Assembly (NCBI GenBank): GCA_023055425.1
Contig: JALGPY010000007.1
Span: forward strand, 17,060,001 to 17,124,000
Source of the DNA: Linanthus parryae
Taxonomy: Eukaryota > Streptophyta > Magnoliopsida > Ericales > Polemoniaceae
Length of the DNA: 64,000 bases
Direction: 5' to 3'
Each line of letters opens with the position of its first letter. Position 1 is the stretch's first letter. Shown here one piece after another: positions 41,712 through 53,119 of the stretch. A program made the position numbers and the translations under genes. The notes beneath the pieces are model-generated. The model was given only the letters and a program-made list of their open reading frames with translations. It was not told where the DNA came from and did not search any database.

Positions 41712-42960
41712 TTAATCCTTGTAAGATTTATGAAATTGAAACTGGTGTGGCCAAGTAAGAAGGTAGTTAGCTCCAATTTCGCCAGCATTAAGTGCATTAA
41801 CCCAGCTATCATTAAGCAATTTATGCAAAACAACAAGTTTCTTCTCGTTCGGGATGGAATTGCTAGTCATGATCACATTTGCAGGTTCCTTTCCGAATGA
41901 ACGAGTTGCTGCGTAGCCATTAATTTCACCGCAACCTCCTTGTGGACAAAGATACTTGAAATCTCTGACAGACATCTTCGAGAAAGACTGATTTTGAGGG
42001 CCTTCCGTCGAGTACAGCAGAGCATTATCTCCTTTGAGAAATGCAATATCCTCCAAGCCCTCAACCAAGCATTGAAAAACTCCAGGGTAACCAGAGTACA
42101 ACCTCTCTGAGTGACATGAACCATTCACATCTGGACATCTATTACAAATGCCCGACTCTCCAAACTCTGGAGGAGCACAAACCTTCGAGAAAAAACTTAA
42201 CGCGATCTCTTGGTCATTCAGTGTCTTCCGATCAAAATAATTCTCAATATGGGAAATGGGATAGTTCCACCCAGCAGCCAAATAATAACATCCATGACAA
42301 GAACTGTGTCCCTTAAAATCAGTTAGACTCATTCTGTGATTTTTCTCACAACCTTTCTGTTTACAATAGCAACAGCTTCATAGGTTTCAACACAGTTGAG
42401 GTATATTTCATTAACAATGGCATCATGGAGTAGTTCAAGAATGCACTATAAGCCAGAGATGCTTCCAGGTTAACCAAATCAGCTCCACCTTGCTTTATTG
42501 AAACCATACAGTCTTGAGTTGTATCTCTTTTGACACAATGCCCAGTGTAGCCATCGGAAGGCCTGAAGAGACGTACGAGATACTGACATTCCGCAAGCTC
42601 TTGATCTCCCATCGTGCACCACCTCACTGTGGTCGAACCATCAATCTTCTCCGGTGGCTGAGACGGGGCTCCACCCTCGTAAAGAACATCACTAGGCATG
42701 CCTTTTACTAATGCCATCTCTTGTTCTTGAACTAAGTTTCCAAATATCAGAAATATCACTTAACTTTGCTGCACATGCCATATCATAATCCCGTGAACAA
42801 GCAATGGAATCAGGCAACATGAAGTTTGGTAAAGCATCCTTAAACATATCATCATCCACTTGGAAAACACTTGAGAGCTCCTTCAACGGAGTATCTACAT
42901 ACGAAGAAGCTGAAGATAAAGAGTCCTGAAGATTGTCGCTGCAGTGATAGGTATAACGAT
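41712..42960 (-). pseudogene. transferrin-family domain pseudogene
   Basis: The minus strand carries two adjoining halves of a transferrin lobe. The first (42759-42361) has VRWCTMGDQELAECQ and later CVKRDTTQDCMVSIKQGGAD. The second (42332-41712) has GHSSCHGCYYLAAGWNYPIS, many cysteines, GVFQCLVEG, DIAFLKGDNALLY and a C-terminal helix region. Upstream at 42886-42692 is an acidic segment in another frame. Frameshifts separate the parts near 42745 and 42335-42400, so it is not translatable as one protein. Function of plant transferrin-like proteins is not established to my knowledge; iron binding cannot be claimed here. Confidence 0.65.
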
Positions 42961-43301
42961 AAGACCCTCATCATCTTTCCCATATAGACAATTCCTTGCC
43001 CGAAACTGATGTTGTTGTCACCCTGAACTTGAATAGCATTTTTAGCATTCTTCTCTAACAGAAACTTATATAGATTAATTTCTCACAAAGGTTCCAACTA
43101 TTAATGTTCGAGAAGCGAGTAGGGTTTAAGAGTTAGGAGTATGAGTTTCCGCCGGTATGTGCAGATGGTGAAATGTTGTGTCCATTGAAAGATGAGAGTT
43201 CTTCTAACAGGGTCAGTGAAATTTTAAGTTTGATCTTGTTTGATGGTCGATTCATGCGTAAACTACAGGACAAAAAATGGACGTCCCTATGGTAACCGGC
43301 T
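42961..43301. other. no gene recognised
   Basis: Sequence upstream of the transferrin-like relic. A minus-strand stretch near 43010-42960 could belong to its missing N-terminal part but changes frame. An inverted copy of the word GAATCGACCATC (as GATGGTCGATTC) lies at 43242, next to the hairpin repeats that follow. Confidence 0.4.
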
Positions 43302-43437
43302 AAGCGTAAACTTTTTGAATCGACCATCAAAAAGTTGTGCCGGTACTATGGACCATCAAAAAATTCTTACCATAGAAAATTCTAAGAGATGGACGCCCCT
43401 ATGCGTAAACTTTTTGAATCGACCATCAAAAAGTTGT
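43302..43437. repeat. two direct copies of a perfect hairpin unit
   Basis: The unit around AACTTTTTGA...TCAAAAAGTT (10-bp arms around the loop ATCGACCA) occurs near 43308-43335 and again near 43406-43433, about 98 bp apart. GATGGAC/GGACG words recur beside them. No known element matches; it could be a small foldback relic. Confidence 0.6.
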
Positions 43438-44070
43438 TAGAATGTGAGGTGAAGAAAATTCTTGTTGGCACATCTCTTAGAAGAGTTGTGGATAATATTG
43501 GGATGTCCATAGTACCTTGGAGTGCCCTTCAAGATCAGTGAAATTCTTTGCTGTGGCCATTCAAGAATCCATCAGATGTTTTCTGCAGTCATTCCAATGG
43601 GGACGATGAGAGTCATTGATGAAGACCCAGAAAACTCAAGTTTGATTCATTAACCATAATCTCGCAGAATTTTTAACTAAATAATGATAAGAAGAAGAAG
43701 ACTGCAGGAGAAGAAGACGGGATCAGCTAACCCTAACTAGCGTACAGAGGCGCCCCCTCCCAAATCCTATTACCAAAAAGCCAGCCTGCCCTACTCTCTG
43801 CCATCGTTCTGCTTTTATTGACGTTCCCTTGCAGAAGACTCATTCCATGAAACCCTAAAAAACCAGATAAGAATATTGGCCTTAGATCCTGTTTCCTTCT
43901 GTCCCAAGTTCACTTCTGTCCCTTGGGCTCTATCATTACTGCTCCCTTCTTGTCCTCAATGTGGCAGTGAGGTAGAAAGCCAAACATTTTGGAACTTGGT
44001 ACCATTCTTTAGCCTTAGGAAATTCGAGTGCTTTGAGGTAGAAAGCCAAACAAAATGGGACGGAGGGAGT
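43438..44070. other. no gene; possible Stowaway-like MITE end
   Basis: No supported coding region. Near 44057-44070 the words ATGGGACGGAGGGAGTA resemble a Stowaway terminus ending at a TA. A faint partner (TTCCTTCTGTCCCAAG) lies near 43888. The pair is too degenerate for a firm call. Confidence 0.3.
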
Positions 44071-45600
44071 ATTGTGTTTTGCACCCAAAGCCAAGATCAT
44101 TCCTTATTATTACAAACAGAAGAAGAAGATCGTTCCTTATTTATTAGTCCAGAGAGAGTACGGAATCGCTCACACCACACACAAAGAGGCATAAACCCTT
44201 CCAGATATGCTTCTCGTTAACGTTCTTTGCACGAAACATAAGTACGATCCTCATCCCGAGTCCCATTTTGTATGCTGTTTTACATAAATTTTGCACCGCA
44301 ACGAGTTTGTTTCCCTATCGATCATGTGGATTCCGCTGAAATTGCTGCTTCTCTGTGTAAAATCGTCCCGTTCTTCGGAAATTCGAGTGCTTGAGTTCGA
44401 AGTATTAGGCATTTGATTTCTGTTTTTTACTATCGCCGTCCATGTTACAGCTTTTTGTTGTGTTGGAAAAGTAGGTTTTTGACGATACTAATCACCCGAA
44501 TTTGGGTCTTGTTTTGACCCGACTCGCTTAAGAGTTCACGACAGCGAACACACGTTTGTAAATTAGTTACATTGGTGATCATTTTCGGTAACACACTCGT
44601 CAAAAACCATGAAGTAATGAATGATCAAATTAATCGCTCAAAATGAGTCGTCGATCATTGGGTTGAGAGATAGTAGTATATCACATCGTTGATGAGGAAG
44701 AAACTTGATAGCATATCTACTTCAAGTTTTGACTTATAGGGCAAGCGCTTTGGGCGCAACAATTTTATTGTGGAAGAAGACCCACGCGAAGGTCGAACCA
44801 CCACAGTCGGCTTAGATACAAGTTGTGAAGTGGTGTGGTGTTGGGTTGGGTTGGGTTAGTTAGTGGGCTTTGACTTTTTGGCCAAATACTAACTAAATAT
44901 TAAACGGATTGTTAAAATTTGCAACTGTTCCAACAGTTGCAACTGATCAGCTCAAATTGAACAGACACAACCGTTCCCAACAGTCACTTCTTCTCCTATA
45001 AAAAGACTGTCATCCTCCTCATTTGAAAAATATCTCAAAAACATAAAATATCTCTCTCACCACCTTTCCTCAAGAATTCTCTTTTTCGTAGTCTTAGTTC
45101 GTTGTGTGCGAGTGTTGTACCGTGCTTTCTAACACCTCACATGGAAGCTTTTATCCTGGGAAGTAGACGTCCAAATTCACCACGACAAGCACGAAATGTG
45201 GGGGACGAATCTGCTTTAAGGAGCCTCGTACTCTATACGAAACTGCCTTCCAAAATTGAACTGAAGCGTTCGGAATTAACTTGTTTGTAAGTCGTTCCAT
45301 TTTCATATTCTTCTTTATTTTCTGTTTGGATTGTGAACACATATCCAGGTCACTATTTTCCTACATGTTGTTGGTTGAGTACGGGTTGTGAACGGTTTTT
45401 TGCTCTTGTTCTCTTTGAGAAATTTCATCGAACACTTGTTGTGCGTCAGTATGATATGGTGTCGTTCAGCGATCTGTGATGAAAACTGCATTTCACTGCT
45501 TTGGGCGTTGTTGTTTTCAACTTTGATGAAATATGATACTAAATTTGCTAACAGTTTCTTCATTGCTACACAATTGCAGTGTGTTTGAAATTGAGTAGGT
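44071..45600. other. no gene recognised; LTR- or promoter-like stretch
   Basis: The word TATAAAAA at 44997-45004 is followed by a CT-rich leader and by ORFs without domains. The layout, with AT-rich upstream DNA, TATA box and CT-rich leader, resembles an LTR or a plant promoter. No matching second LTR, PBS or target duplication is found, so it stays unassigned. Confidence 0.3.
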
Positions 45601-46060
45601 TTCAAGTTTCATGGCTCATGTCTCTTCAAAGTTGAAAACAACAATTGGTTGCTGCATTTTCATGAGAACAGCAATTGATTTCAACTTTGAGGAAGATATG
45701 ATCCTTTGCTACTGGAGTCTTGTACTCTTTGTTAGGTTACCACTAACATTGGGGCATATGTCTGATGTACTATGAGGCATGAGTTACTGCATTTTGATGT
45801 TCTTGCATTTTTACAACTTTTCGGTTGTTCCCTCTTCGCTGTTGAAGATTTTCTCAAGTGGTTTCTATATGAATACATGCTTCATAGACATGGTATAAAT
45901 GAAGATCCAGTGCTATCTGGGGGAGTCACATACTTTGTTATATTACGGTTAACGGAGTAGCCTCAATCATGTGCCATTGTTTTTAGATTAGACCACTCGT
46001 ATGAGTATGAGCCATGTTTCCCATAAGAATCATACCTTATATTCTCAGCATTCAACTCGG
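45601..46060. other. no gene; imperfect inverted repeat
   Basis: TCAAAGTTGAAAACAACAA near 45627 and its near-complement ending TTTCAACTTTGA near 45692 could form a stem. The ORF at 45772-45960 has no recognised domain. Confidence 0.3.
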
Positions 46061-46280
46061 TGGACCTGCAGGTACCACACAAATAGCAGCTGCAAGTACT
46101 CAGACTGAAGTCCAGCAACAAACTCCTGTGGCGGTGAAACCCGTCACCACTTCATGCAAGACGAAGAATTCTTATGCGGATGCTGGTTTCTTCGAGGGCT
46201 TGAAGGACTACATCGGAGACTTTTATGATACTCCCCTGGTTGAGCACAAAGAATGCTTCAAAAGTCAAAACAAGCTTTAA
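46061..46280 (+). CDS. exon-like fragment of an unknown protein
   Basis: After a CTGCAG-GTACC word that could be a splice acceptor, the frame runs through SYADAGFFEGLKDYIGDFYD to a stop after SQNKL (46280). The composition (acidic, aromatic, Cys near the end) looks protein-like. I do not recognise the family, and no upstream exon is clear. Confidence 0.3.
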
Positions 46281-46372
46281 CAACACATGCCAGAAGGTTA
46301 GTTCCCATGCCTAAGTATACATTTCTCGTGTAACTTGTTTTTTGTCCTCCTAAACCCCAATTTGTTTGAATT

Positions 46373-46695
46373 GTGTTTCATCACGTGTTTGGAAATTTAC
46401 GTAAAATGTTGTTGATGTGTGGTGAAGAACCAGAGACGGAATCCCATCTCTTTATGAGATGTAAAAAAAGCCAAAAAAAATTTGGGCTTTATGCTTCGGT
46501 AACAATTTTGTTAAGAATGTTGCCGGTGATTTTGCTATTTGGTCGACTGTGGACGAGACGTTCTAACCGGGGGTGTATGGGTGATTTGGTGGAGGAGAAA
46601 CAAATGGCTTTTTAAGGGTCACAGGATGAAGACGATGGAGGTGGTTCGGGGTTTGTTTCAAACTCTGCCAGATCGATCAGATGGTAGGATAGGAA
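46373..46695 (+). pseudogene. LINE-type zf-RVT zinc finger fragment
   Basis: The frame contains CGEEPETESHLFMRCKKSQK, which fits the zinc-binding region (zf-RVT, C-x2-C...H-x4-C) at the end of plant LINE reverse transcriptases. It is followed by frame-broken sequence up to the Copia insertion at 46701. The matching RNase H-like part appears right after the Copia at 51730, so one older element was split. Confidence 0.65.
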
Positions 46696-46700
46696 TGTCG

Positions 46701-46997
46701 TGTTAGAAATTAAACTTGATTTTTAGTGTCACATTTTCTAGTGTGGTACTAGCTAGTTTCTAGAAAAAGACTTTCAAAGTGTCATTGTTGTGGGACTTGG
46801 TCCAAGTTAATGAGGTTGGTAGTTGCACCAACTAAATGAGGTTTGACCAAGTTAATGTGGTAGTTAGTGGGAAGAAGCTACTAGACATTTTTGAGTCCTA
46901 TATAAACCAATGTACATAAGTCTTTTTTCAAGTCAAGCAATAGAACAAGTCTTCCTCTTCTCTCTAGTTGTCTTGAGTAGTCCTCTTGATTCCAACA
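46701..46997 (+). mobile_element. 5' LTR of Copia (46.7 kb)
   Basis: Starts TGTTAGAAATTAAAC, ends TTGATTCCAACA, with a TATATAAA word about 95 bp before its end that can serve as core promoter. Confidence 0.92.
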
Positions 46998-47000
46998 AAG

Positions 47001-47012
47001 TGGTATCAGAGC
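47001..47012 (+). other. primer binding site of Copia
   Basis: TGGTATCAGAGC, complementary to initiator tRNA-Met, three bases after the LTR. Confidence 0.9.
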
Positions 47013-47032
47013 TACGGTTGAGAGAGTGAGTC

Positions 47033-47994
47033 ATGGCTAATGGATATCAACCTCCTATCCATTTGCTCACCAATGACAACTATGATACTTGGTGTATACG
47101 CATGAAGGTGAAGCTTGGCTCCCAAGATGTGTGAGACATCGTGGAGAATGGATTGGCGAATCCACCGGTTGAAGGTTCTAAGAAGAAGGACCAAAAGGCC
47201 CTTATGATGATTCATGAGTGTCTAGATGACACTATGATGACAAAGATTGCCAATGTCTCCACTTCAAAGGAGGCGTGGGAAGTCCTTCAAAACACCTTTC
47301 GAGGTGCCGAAAAGGTCAAGAAGGTGCGGCTTCAAACTCTTCGGGGAGAAATTGAGTTGTTGCACATGAAGGAGTCCGAGTCGATTTCAGACTATTTTAC
47401 AAAAGTCTTGTTAGTTGTAAATCAACTAAGGAGATATGGTGAAGATGTGAAGGACAAGTCGGTGGTGGAAAAGGTTCTTAGATCCTTGACCTCCAATTTC
47501 GACTACATAAGTGTGGCAATAGAGGAGTCAAAAGACATAGACTCCATGACGGTGGACGAGCTTATGGTTTCTTTGCTAGCCCATGAAGAGAGGCTAAAGA
47601 AGCCGAAGAAGGAGCCATTGGAGCAATTGCTTCAAACAAAACTTTCTCTAAAAGGGAAAGAAGGATGGTACGAGTCGAGTTCAAGAGGACGTGGACGAGG
47701 CCGAGGTCGTGGAAGAGGCGGCCAATCTTCCTACAACAAGGAGGAAAAGAAGCAAGAGAGCAATTCCTCAAGATGTCGTGGAAGAGGAAGAAATTCAAAA
47801 CCCAATGAAAGAAGGTATGACAAGTCTAAAATTGAATGTTATAATTGTCATAAATTTGGGCATTTCTCTTGGTAATGTAGATATGCCTCAAATGATGTTG
47901 ATGAGAAGGCAAACTATGTGGAGGAGAAGAATGAAGAGGTAGAGCCAACTTTGCTATTGGCCTACAACGGAGATTCCAAGGAGGTGATCAATAC
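47033..47994 (+). pseudogene. Copia gag (two in-frame stops)
   Basis: The frame from ATG 47033 (MANGYQPPIHLLTNDNYDTW) hits TGA at 47132-47134, probably a former Trp codon. It continues from 47141 through the UBN2 region ([40 protein letters not shown]) and an Arg/Gly-rich stretch. It ends in a zinc knuckle ([12 protein letters not shown]), where TAA interrupts just before the final Cys. About 320 codons, normal for Copia gag. Confidence 0.88.
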
Positions 47995-48004
47995 TTGGTA
48001 TCTT

Positions 48005-48348
48005 TGTAAGAATTCATAGGGTTCCACCTCAAAACCAATTGGCAATGAGGGGAGTAGCCCAGGAACACTTATTAGTTATGTTTGTTCTTCTTGAATGTCC
48101 GATGTGGGACTTCTCAACACGCCCCCTCACGTGTGGCATTCTTTGGCCTACACGTGGATCTTTTGTCTGCGGGTGGCGGTGAGCACGTGAGTTGTTAGAC
48201 CATTCACGTGTGTGAGCCAAGGCTCTGATACCATGTAAGAATTCATAGGGTTCCACCTCAAAACCAATTGGCAATGAGGGGAGTAGCCCAGGAACACTTA
48301 TTAGTTATGTTTGTTCTTCTTGAATGTCCGATGTGGGACTTCTCAACA
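48005..48348 (-). mobile_element. TRIM element with identical 115-bp LTRs
   Basis: Terminal repeats 48005-48119 and 48234-48348 look identical, TG...CA. The internal part is 114 bp. GCTCTGATACCA (PBS complement) lies against the right LTR, and a CCCCCTC (purine-tract complement) against the left, so the element is on the minus strand. ATCTT is duplicated at 48000-48004 and 48349-48353. It cuts the Copia protease between WYL and [10 protein letters not shown]. It has no coding capacity, the definition of a TRIM. Related LTRs form the array at 58277-58979. Confidence 0.95.
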
Positions 48349-48349
48349 A

Positions 48350-49660
48350 TCTTGACACCGGCGCAAGAAACTATATGTGTGGAAACAAGAACATGTTTCT
48401 TGAGCTTGATGAGAAAGTTAGCGGCAAAGTCACTTTTGGAGATTCCTCTCAAATTGCGGTAAGGGGTAAAGGTAAAATTTTGATCCGTTCAAAGAATGGA
48501 AATCATCAATTCATCTTCAATGTTTATTATGTGCCTAATATGAAGAGCAATATTTTGAGTTTGGGCCAACTTTTGGAGAAAGGTTATGAGATTCTCATGA
48601 AAAATAATTGTTTGAGCATTAGAGATGAATGTGGAAGTTTGCTAGCCAAAGTTGCTATGTCTAAAAATCGGATGTTCTTGTTGAATATTCGAAATGACTT
48701 TGCTAAATGTTTGAAAGCTTGTTTGAAAGATGAATCTTGGCTTTTGCATATGCGATTTGGGCACATGAATTTTGGAGGTTTGAAGCAATTGGGCAAGGAG
48801 AAGATGGTGAAAGGCTTGCCAAATATCAATCACCCGGAACAACTTTGTGAAGGATGCCTATTCGGAAAGCAATCAAGGAAGAGTTTTCCCAAAGAATCAT
48901 CTTCAAGAGCAAAAGTCCCATTGGAGCTTATTCATTCGGATGTTTGCGGTCCAATCAAACCGGCGTCCATGGGTATGAACAATTACTTCCTCCTCTTTAT
49001 TGATGATTTTAGTCGCAAAACATGGGTTTATTTTCTCAAGCATAAATCGGAGGTCTTTGAAGCTTTTAAAAGATTCAAGAAAGTTTTTGAGAAACAAAGT
49101 GGCTATGAAATCAAAGCGATAAGATCCGATAGAGGAGGGGAGTTTACGTCAAATGAGTTTCAAAAATTTTGTGAAGAAAATGGAATTAGGCATCCTTTAA
49201 CCGTTCCAAGATCACCACAACAAAATGGGGTGGCGAAAAAAAAAATAGAAGCCTTCTTAATATGGCTAGAAGTATGTTGAAGAGTAAAAATATGCCAAAA
49301 GAATTTTGGGCCGAAGCCGTTGATTGTGCCGTTTACTTGTCTAATCGGTGCCCCACTAAAAGTGTGGAATCTAAAACTCCTCAAGAAGCTTGGAGTGGAG
49401 TAAAGCCCAATGTTTCTCACTTGAGGGTATTTGGTAGTGTTGCCTATGCCCATGTGTCGGATGAGAAGAGATCAAAGTTAGATGATAAAAGTGAGAAATT
49501 TATTTTGTTGGATATGATGCAAGATCCAAGGGCTATAAACTCTACAACCCCGAAACTAAGAAGACTATCGTTAGTCGTGATGTTGAGTTTGATGAAGAAA
49601 GTTCATGGGATTGGAGTTCTCCTAATGGTAATTATGATTTTTTTCCATTTTATGATGATG
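48350..49660 (+). pseudogene. Copia protease-integrase region (frameshifted)
   Basis: After the TRIM the frame resumes with [11 protein letters not shown] (aspartic protease DTG), GAG-pre-integrase ([28 protein letters not shown]) and integrase ([22 protein letters not shown]). A 1-nt loss in an A-run near 49236-49245 shifts the frame. The frame continues from 49262 ([19 protein letters not shown]) and shifts again near 49515. The integrase core motifs are present, but the protein is broken. Confidence 0.88.
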
Positions 49661-49695
49661 ATGATGTTGATGTTGATCATGTTCAAGAAGATGTC

Positions 49696-51420
49696 GTGTT
49701 GCAGCCCGCTACTCCTCCTCCATCACCCGTGTCATCCAATCATGGACATGAAAGTTCATCATCTCAAGAAGGGAGTCCACTTGAAGGGCCACGTGGAACA
49801 AGAAGTCTTGGATATTTGTATGAAAGATCCGAAGAGGTATTTCCAAGTTTAGAGAATTTAACACTTTTTTGTCTACTTGGTGATTGTGAACCTCTAGATT
49901 TTAAAGAAGCCGTCAAAGACAAGAAATGGAGGAATGCTATGGATGAGGAAATCATGGCGATTGAGAACGATTCTACATGGGAGCTTGTCACACTTACCAA
50001 AGGTCAAAAACCCATTGGAGTGAAATGGGTGTACAAGACCAAGTTGAATGCCAAAGGAGAAGTAGAAAGACACAAGGCGAGATTGGTAGCCAAAGGCTAC
50101 AAGCAAAGATATGGTGTTGATTATGAAGAGGTGTTTGCACCCGTGGCACGTCTTGAAACAATAAGGCTTATTATTTCCATGGCGGCTCAAAACAATTGGA
50201 AGATCCATCAAGTGGATGTGAAGTCGGCTTTTTTGAATGGCTACTTGGAGGAAGAGGTATATGTTGAGCAACCCACCGGCTATATTGTGAAGGGACAAGA
50301 AAACAAAGTGTTGAGATTGAAGAAAGCACTATATGGGTTGAAGCAAGCACCACGCGCTTGGAATACTAGAATTGACAAGTATTTCCAAGACAAGAATTTT
50401 CTCAAGTGCCCTCATGAGCATGCTTTGTATGTAAAGAAAAATAATGGTGGTGATTTAATGATTGTTTGCTTGTATGTGGATGATTTAATTTTCACAGGAA
50501 ATAATGCAAGCATGATTGAGAGTTTCAAGAAGGAGATGGCCAAGCATTTCGAGATGACGGATATGGGGCTCATGTCATACTATCTTGGCATTGAAGTGAA
50601 GCAAAGGAAGGAAGGAATTTTTATTTCTCAAGAGAAGTATGCCAAAGACGGTCTCAAGAAGTTCAAGATGGAGAAATGCAATTCCGTAAGCACACCCGTT
50701 GAGATTGGAGCAAAATTATCCAAGCATGATGAAGGAAAGAAGGTAGATTCGACTTTGTTCAAAAGTCTTGTTGGAAGCTTGCGGTACTTAACTTGCACAA
50801 GACCGGACATACTCTATGGAGTTGGTCTAGTTAGTCGCTATATGGAGGCCCCCACTACTTCTCACTTGAACGCGGCTAAGAGGATTCTTCGCTACATCAA
50901 AGGTACTAGCGATTTCGGAATTCTTTATTCTCCTTCATCTCATTCCAAACTTGTGGGATATTGTGATAGCGATTGGGGAGGAGACGTTGATGATAGAAAG
51001 AGCACTATCGGCTTTGTATACTTCATGGGAAATTGTGCTTTCACTTGGAGTTCAAAGAAGCAACCAATTGTGACACTCTCCACTTGTGAAGCGGAATATG
51101 TGGCGGCTAGTTCTTGTGTTTGCCAAGCTATTTGGCTAAGGAATTTATTGAAGGAGCTCTATATGCCGCAAAAGGAGCCAACGGAGATCTTTGTTGACAA
51201 CAAGTCGGCCATTGCTTTGGCCAAGAATCCGGTGTTCCATGAGAGGAGCAAGCATATTGATACAAGGTTCCATTTCATAAGGGAGTGCATTGAGAAGAAA
51301 AAGGTGGAGCTCAAGTATGTGAAGTCCCAAGATCAAATTGCCGATATCTTCACCAAGCCTCTCAAGGCGGACATTTTCCGCATGATGAGGATCTCCCTTG
51401 GAGTTACAAATCAAGTTTAA
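49696..51420 (+). CDS. Copia reverse transcriptase-RNase H, uninterrupted
   Basis: An open 574-codon stretch covers the whole RVT_2 reverse transcriptase: WKAAMDEE-type start near residue 80, [29 protein letters not shown], catalytic YVDDLIF. The Copia RNase H follows ([40 protein letters not shown]) and ends at TAA 51418-51420, seven bases before the 3' LTR. It is part of the gag-pol polyprotein, so the first Met is not a true start. Upstream frameshifts prevent normal translation. Confidence 0.9.
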   Translation: MLQPATPPPSPVSSNHGHESSSSQEGSPLEGPRGTRSLGYLYERSEEVFPSLENLTLFCLLGDCEPLDFKEAVKDKKWRNAMDEEIMAIENDSTWELVTLTKGQKPIGVKWVYKTKLNAKGEVERHKARLVAKGYKQRYGVDYEEVFAPVARLETIRLIISMAAQNNWKIHQVDVKSAFLNGYLEEEVYVEQPTGYIVKGQENKVLRLKKALYGLKQAPRAWNTRIDKYFQDKNFLKCPHEHALYVKKNNGGDLMIVCLYVDDLIFTGNNASMIESFKKEMAKHFEMTDMGLMSYYLGIEVKQRKEGIFISQEKYAKDGLKKFKMEKCNSVSTPVEIGAKLSKHDEGKKVDSTLFKSLVGSLRYLTCTRPDILYGVGLVSRYMEAPTTSHLNAAKRILRYIKGTSDFGILYSPSSHSKLVGYCDSDWGGDVDDRKSTIGFVYFMGNCAFTWSSKKQPIVTLSTCEAEYVAASSCVCQAIWLRNLLKELYMPQKEPTEIFVDNKSAIALAKNPVFHERSKHIDTRFHFIRECIEKKKVELKYVKSQDQIADIFTKPLKADIFRMMRISLGVTNQV

Positions 51421-51427
51421 GGGAGGG

Positions 51428-51724
51428 TGTTAGAAATTAAACTTGATTTTTAGTGTCACATTTTCTAGTGTGGTACTAGCTAGTGTCTAGAAAAAGACTT
51501 TCAAAGTGTCATTGTTGTGGGACTTGGTCCAAGTTAATGAGGTTGGTAGTTGCACCAACTAAATGAGGTTTGACCAAGTTAATGTAGTAGTTAGTGGGAA
51601 GAAGCTACTAGACATTTTTGAGTCCTATATAAACCTATGTACATAAGTCTTTTTTCAAGTCAAGCAATAGAACAAGTCTTCCTCTTCTCTCTAGTTGTCT
51701 TGAGTAGTCCTCTTGATTCCAACA
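51428..51724 (+). mobile_element. 3' LTR of Copia (46.7 kb)
   Basis: 297 bp. Differences from the 5' LTR seen at GCTAGTGTCTAG, TTAATGTAGTAG and AACCTATGTAC. Confidence 0.92.
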
Positions 51725-51729
51725 TGCCG

Positions 51730-52266
51730 AATCACTGTCAGACTCCGGCGAATTCAGCGGTTATTTGGGAGAAGCCTCCTTCGGGTTGGCTGAAACTCAC
51801 CTCCGATGCTACTTGGGATGTTCGGAAGAAGAGAGCTACGGCGGGAGTAGTGATTAGAGATGAATTCGACTTGTTTGTGGCGGTTAAAGTGACTGAGCTG
51901 CCGTTTGGAAGTTCGTCGAAAGTGGTGGAAGCCATGACTATGCGAGAAGGAGTACGGCTGGTGACTCTGTTGGGTCTGAAAAACATCTTTTTGGAGACTG
52001 AGGCATCCAATCTAGTAATGATGTGGATGAAGCGATGAGCTAGAAGAGGGAGATATGATGACGGAGCTGATATGTCAAGAGTAGAAATTGTGGGCGATTG
52101 TATACGGATTTTGGGTACAGACTCTTATTCGGTTCAGTGGGTCTCTCGCAAGCTGAATAATTGTGCACACCTTTTTTTTAAACAAGGTGTTTTGTTTCCC
52201 CAATGTAATTTTTGGTCGTTACAAGAGCTCGAATGGGCTGAGGATGTACTGGTGGAGGAGCTTTAG
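51730..52266 (+). pseudogene. RNase H-like (RVT_3) domain, continuation of LINE relic
   Basis: The frame after the Copia begins WEKPPSGWLKLTSDATWD, then AGVVIRDE, EAMTMREGV and LETEASNLV. After a stop at 52036-52038 it continues in another segment with VQWVSRKLNNCAHLF. This is the RNase H fold of RVT_3 type found at the 3' end of plant LINEs and as separate proteins. With the zf-RVT piece at 46373 it makes a LINE-type 3' end. The gene is dead. Confidence 0.7.
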
Positions 52267-52717
52267 CCATTAATGCCTAGTTTATGAATTGATGTTTTAA
52301 AAAAAATGTTGCTGAAATCAAGGATGGAGGTGCCCTGCTGGTTGGAGCTACCTCGGCAAACTAGTCTCTCTTTTGAATTGCACAATCTTGAAGATTGCTG
52401 TAGTTTTGAAATGAGAAACCGTCCCACATCGCAATTTAGGAGCATGAGGCAGTCAACATCCCCCACAAAAAGGGGGCCAAATATGGAATGTTGGTGCAAA
52501 AAGGGACAGCTCCAAAAGGAATCTTTTTCTCTCACGAGTCAAAGACGGGCCAAAAGTCAAACTTTCTCCTCTTCAAGTGAGGTAATTCCAAGTCTTTCTA
52601 TTTATCATAATTTAGTTAATTAGTCTCATAATTATTTGTATTTTAATTTAATATAGTCAATTTACTTAATTAGTGTCCTAGGTCTTCTAGTTCTTCCTTT
52701 ATTCTTATATTTATTTA
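52267..52717. other. no gene recognised
   Basis: AT-rich sequence with an ORF of no known domain (52306-52623). A word ACCGTCCCACATCGC near 52421 resembles the LTR edge of some TRIMs, but no second copy is near. Confidence 0.35.
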
Positions 52718-53119
52718 TGTCAGATGACAAAGCGGCAGGGGGTGCATCGCAAGAAGATCCAGAGAGAGGCGGCAAATGGAGGACCTTATGTTTGCCGGGA
52801 ATGTCTCAATTCAGTTGTAAGGATGGCGTGAAGTTCCACTTTGACACTGCTCACAAAGGGGGACAGAACGTTGCCGAGGAAGCTACGTGAGTAGTATTGG
52901 TCAATTTGATCATTTAGATTTGTATTCTGTTTTATAGCTTGCTTCTCTTATTTTTTGTTTTCACTTTATTTTTCCTACCGTGTCGATTTGGCACCAATCA
53001 TGGAGAAATACAAACTTAAGAAGTGGCAGATCACTGCAAGCGTTGTTCTGCAGGCCCTGGAGGAGGATGACGAAATCCCTTCCTCGTCTGATGAGGAGGA
53101 GGAAGAGATGCAGGACTAG
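52718..53119 (+). other. possible gene fragment with acidic C-terminus
   Basis: An ATG at 52718 opens MSDDKAAGGASQEDPERGG and runs to a CTAC-GTGAGT splice-donor-like word near 52890. At about 53000-53119 another frame reads MEKYKLKKWQITASVV, then an acidic tail (SSSDEEEEEMQD) and a stop. The two could be exons of one small gene. The family is not recognised, and the acceptor is unclear. Confidence 0.25.

Larger units (their letters stand above)
46701..51724 (+). mobile_element. Copia (Ty1) retrotransposon with TRIM insertion
   Basis: LTRs 46701-46997 and 51428-51724 are both 297 bp and differ at about three sites. The element is flanked by TGTCG (46696-46700) and TGCCG (51725-51729), a target duplication with one change. 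PBS TGGTATCAGAGC lies at 47001-47012, and a purine-rich AAGGGAGGG precedes the 3' LTR. Gag, protease, integrase, RT and RNase H are in Copia order. It is recent but broken by stops, frameshifts and a TRIM. Confidence 0.93.
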
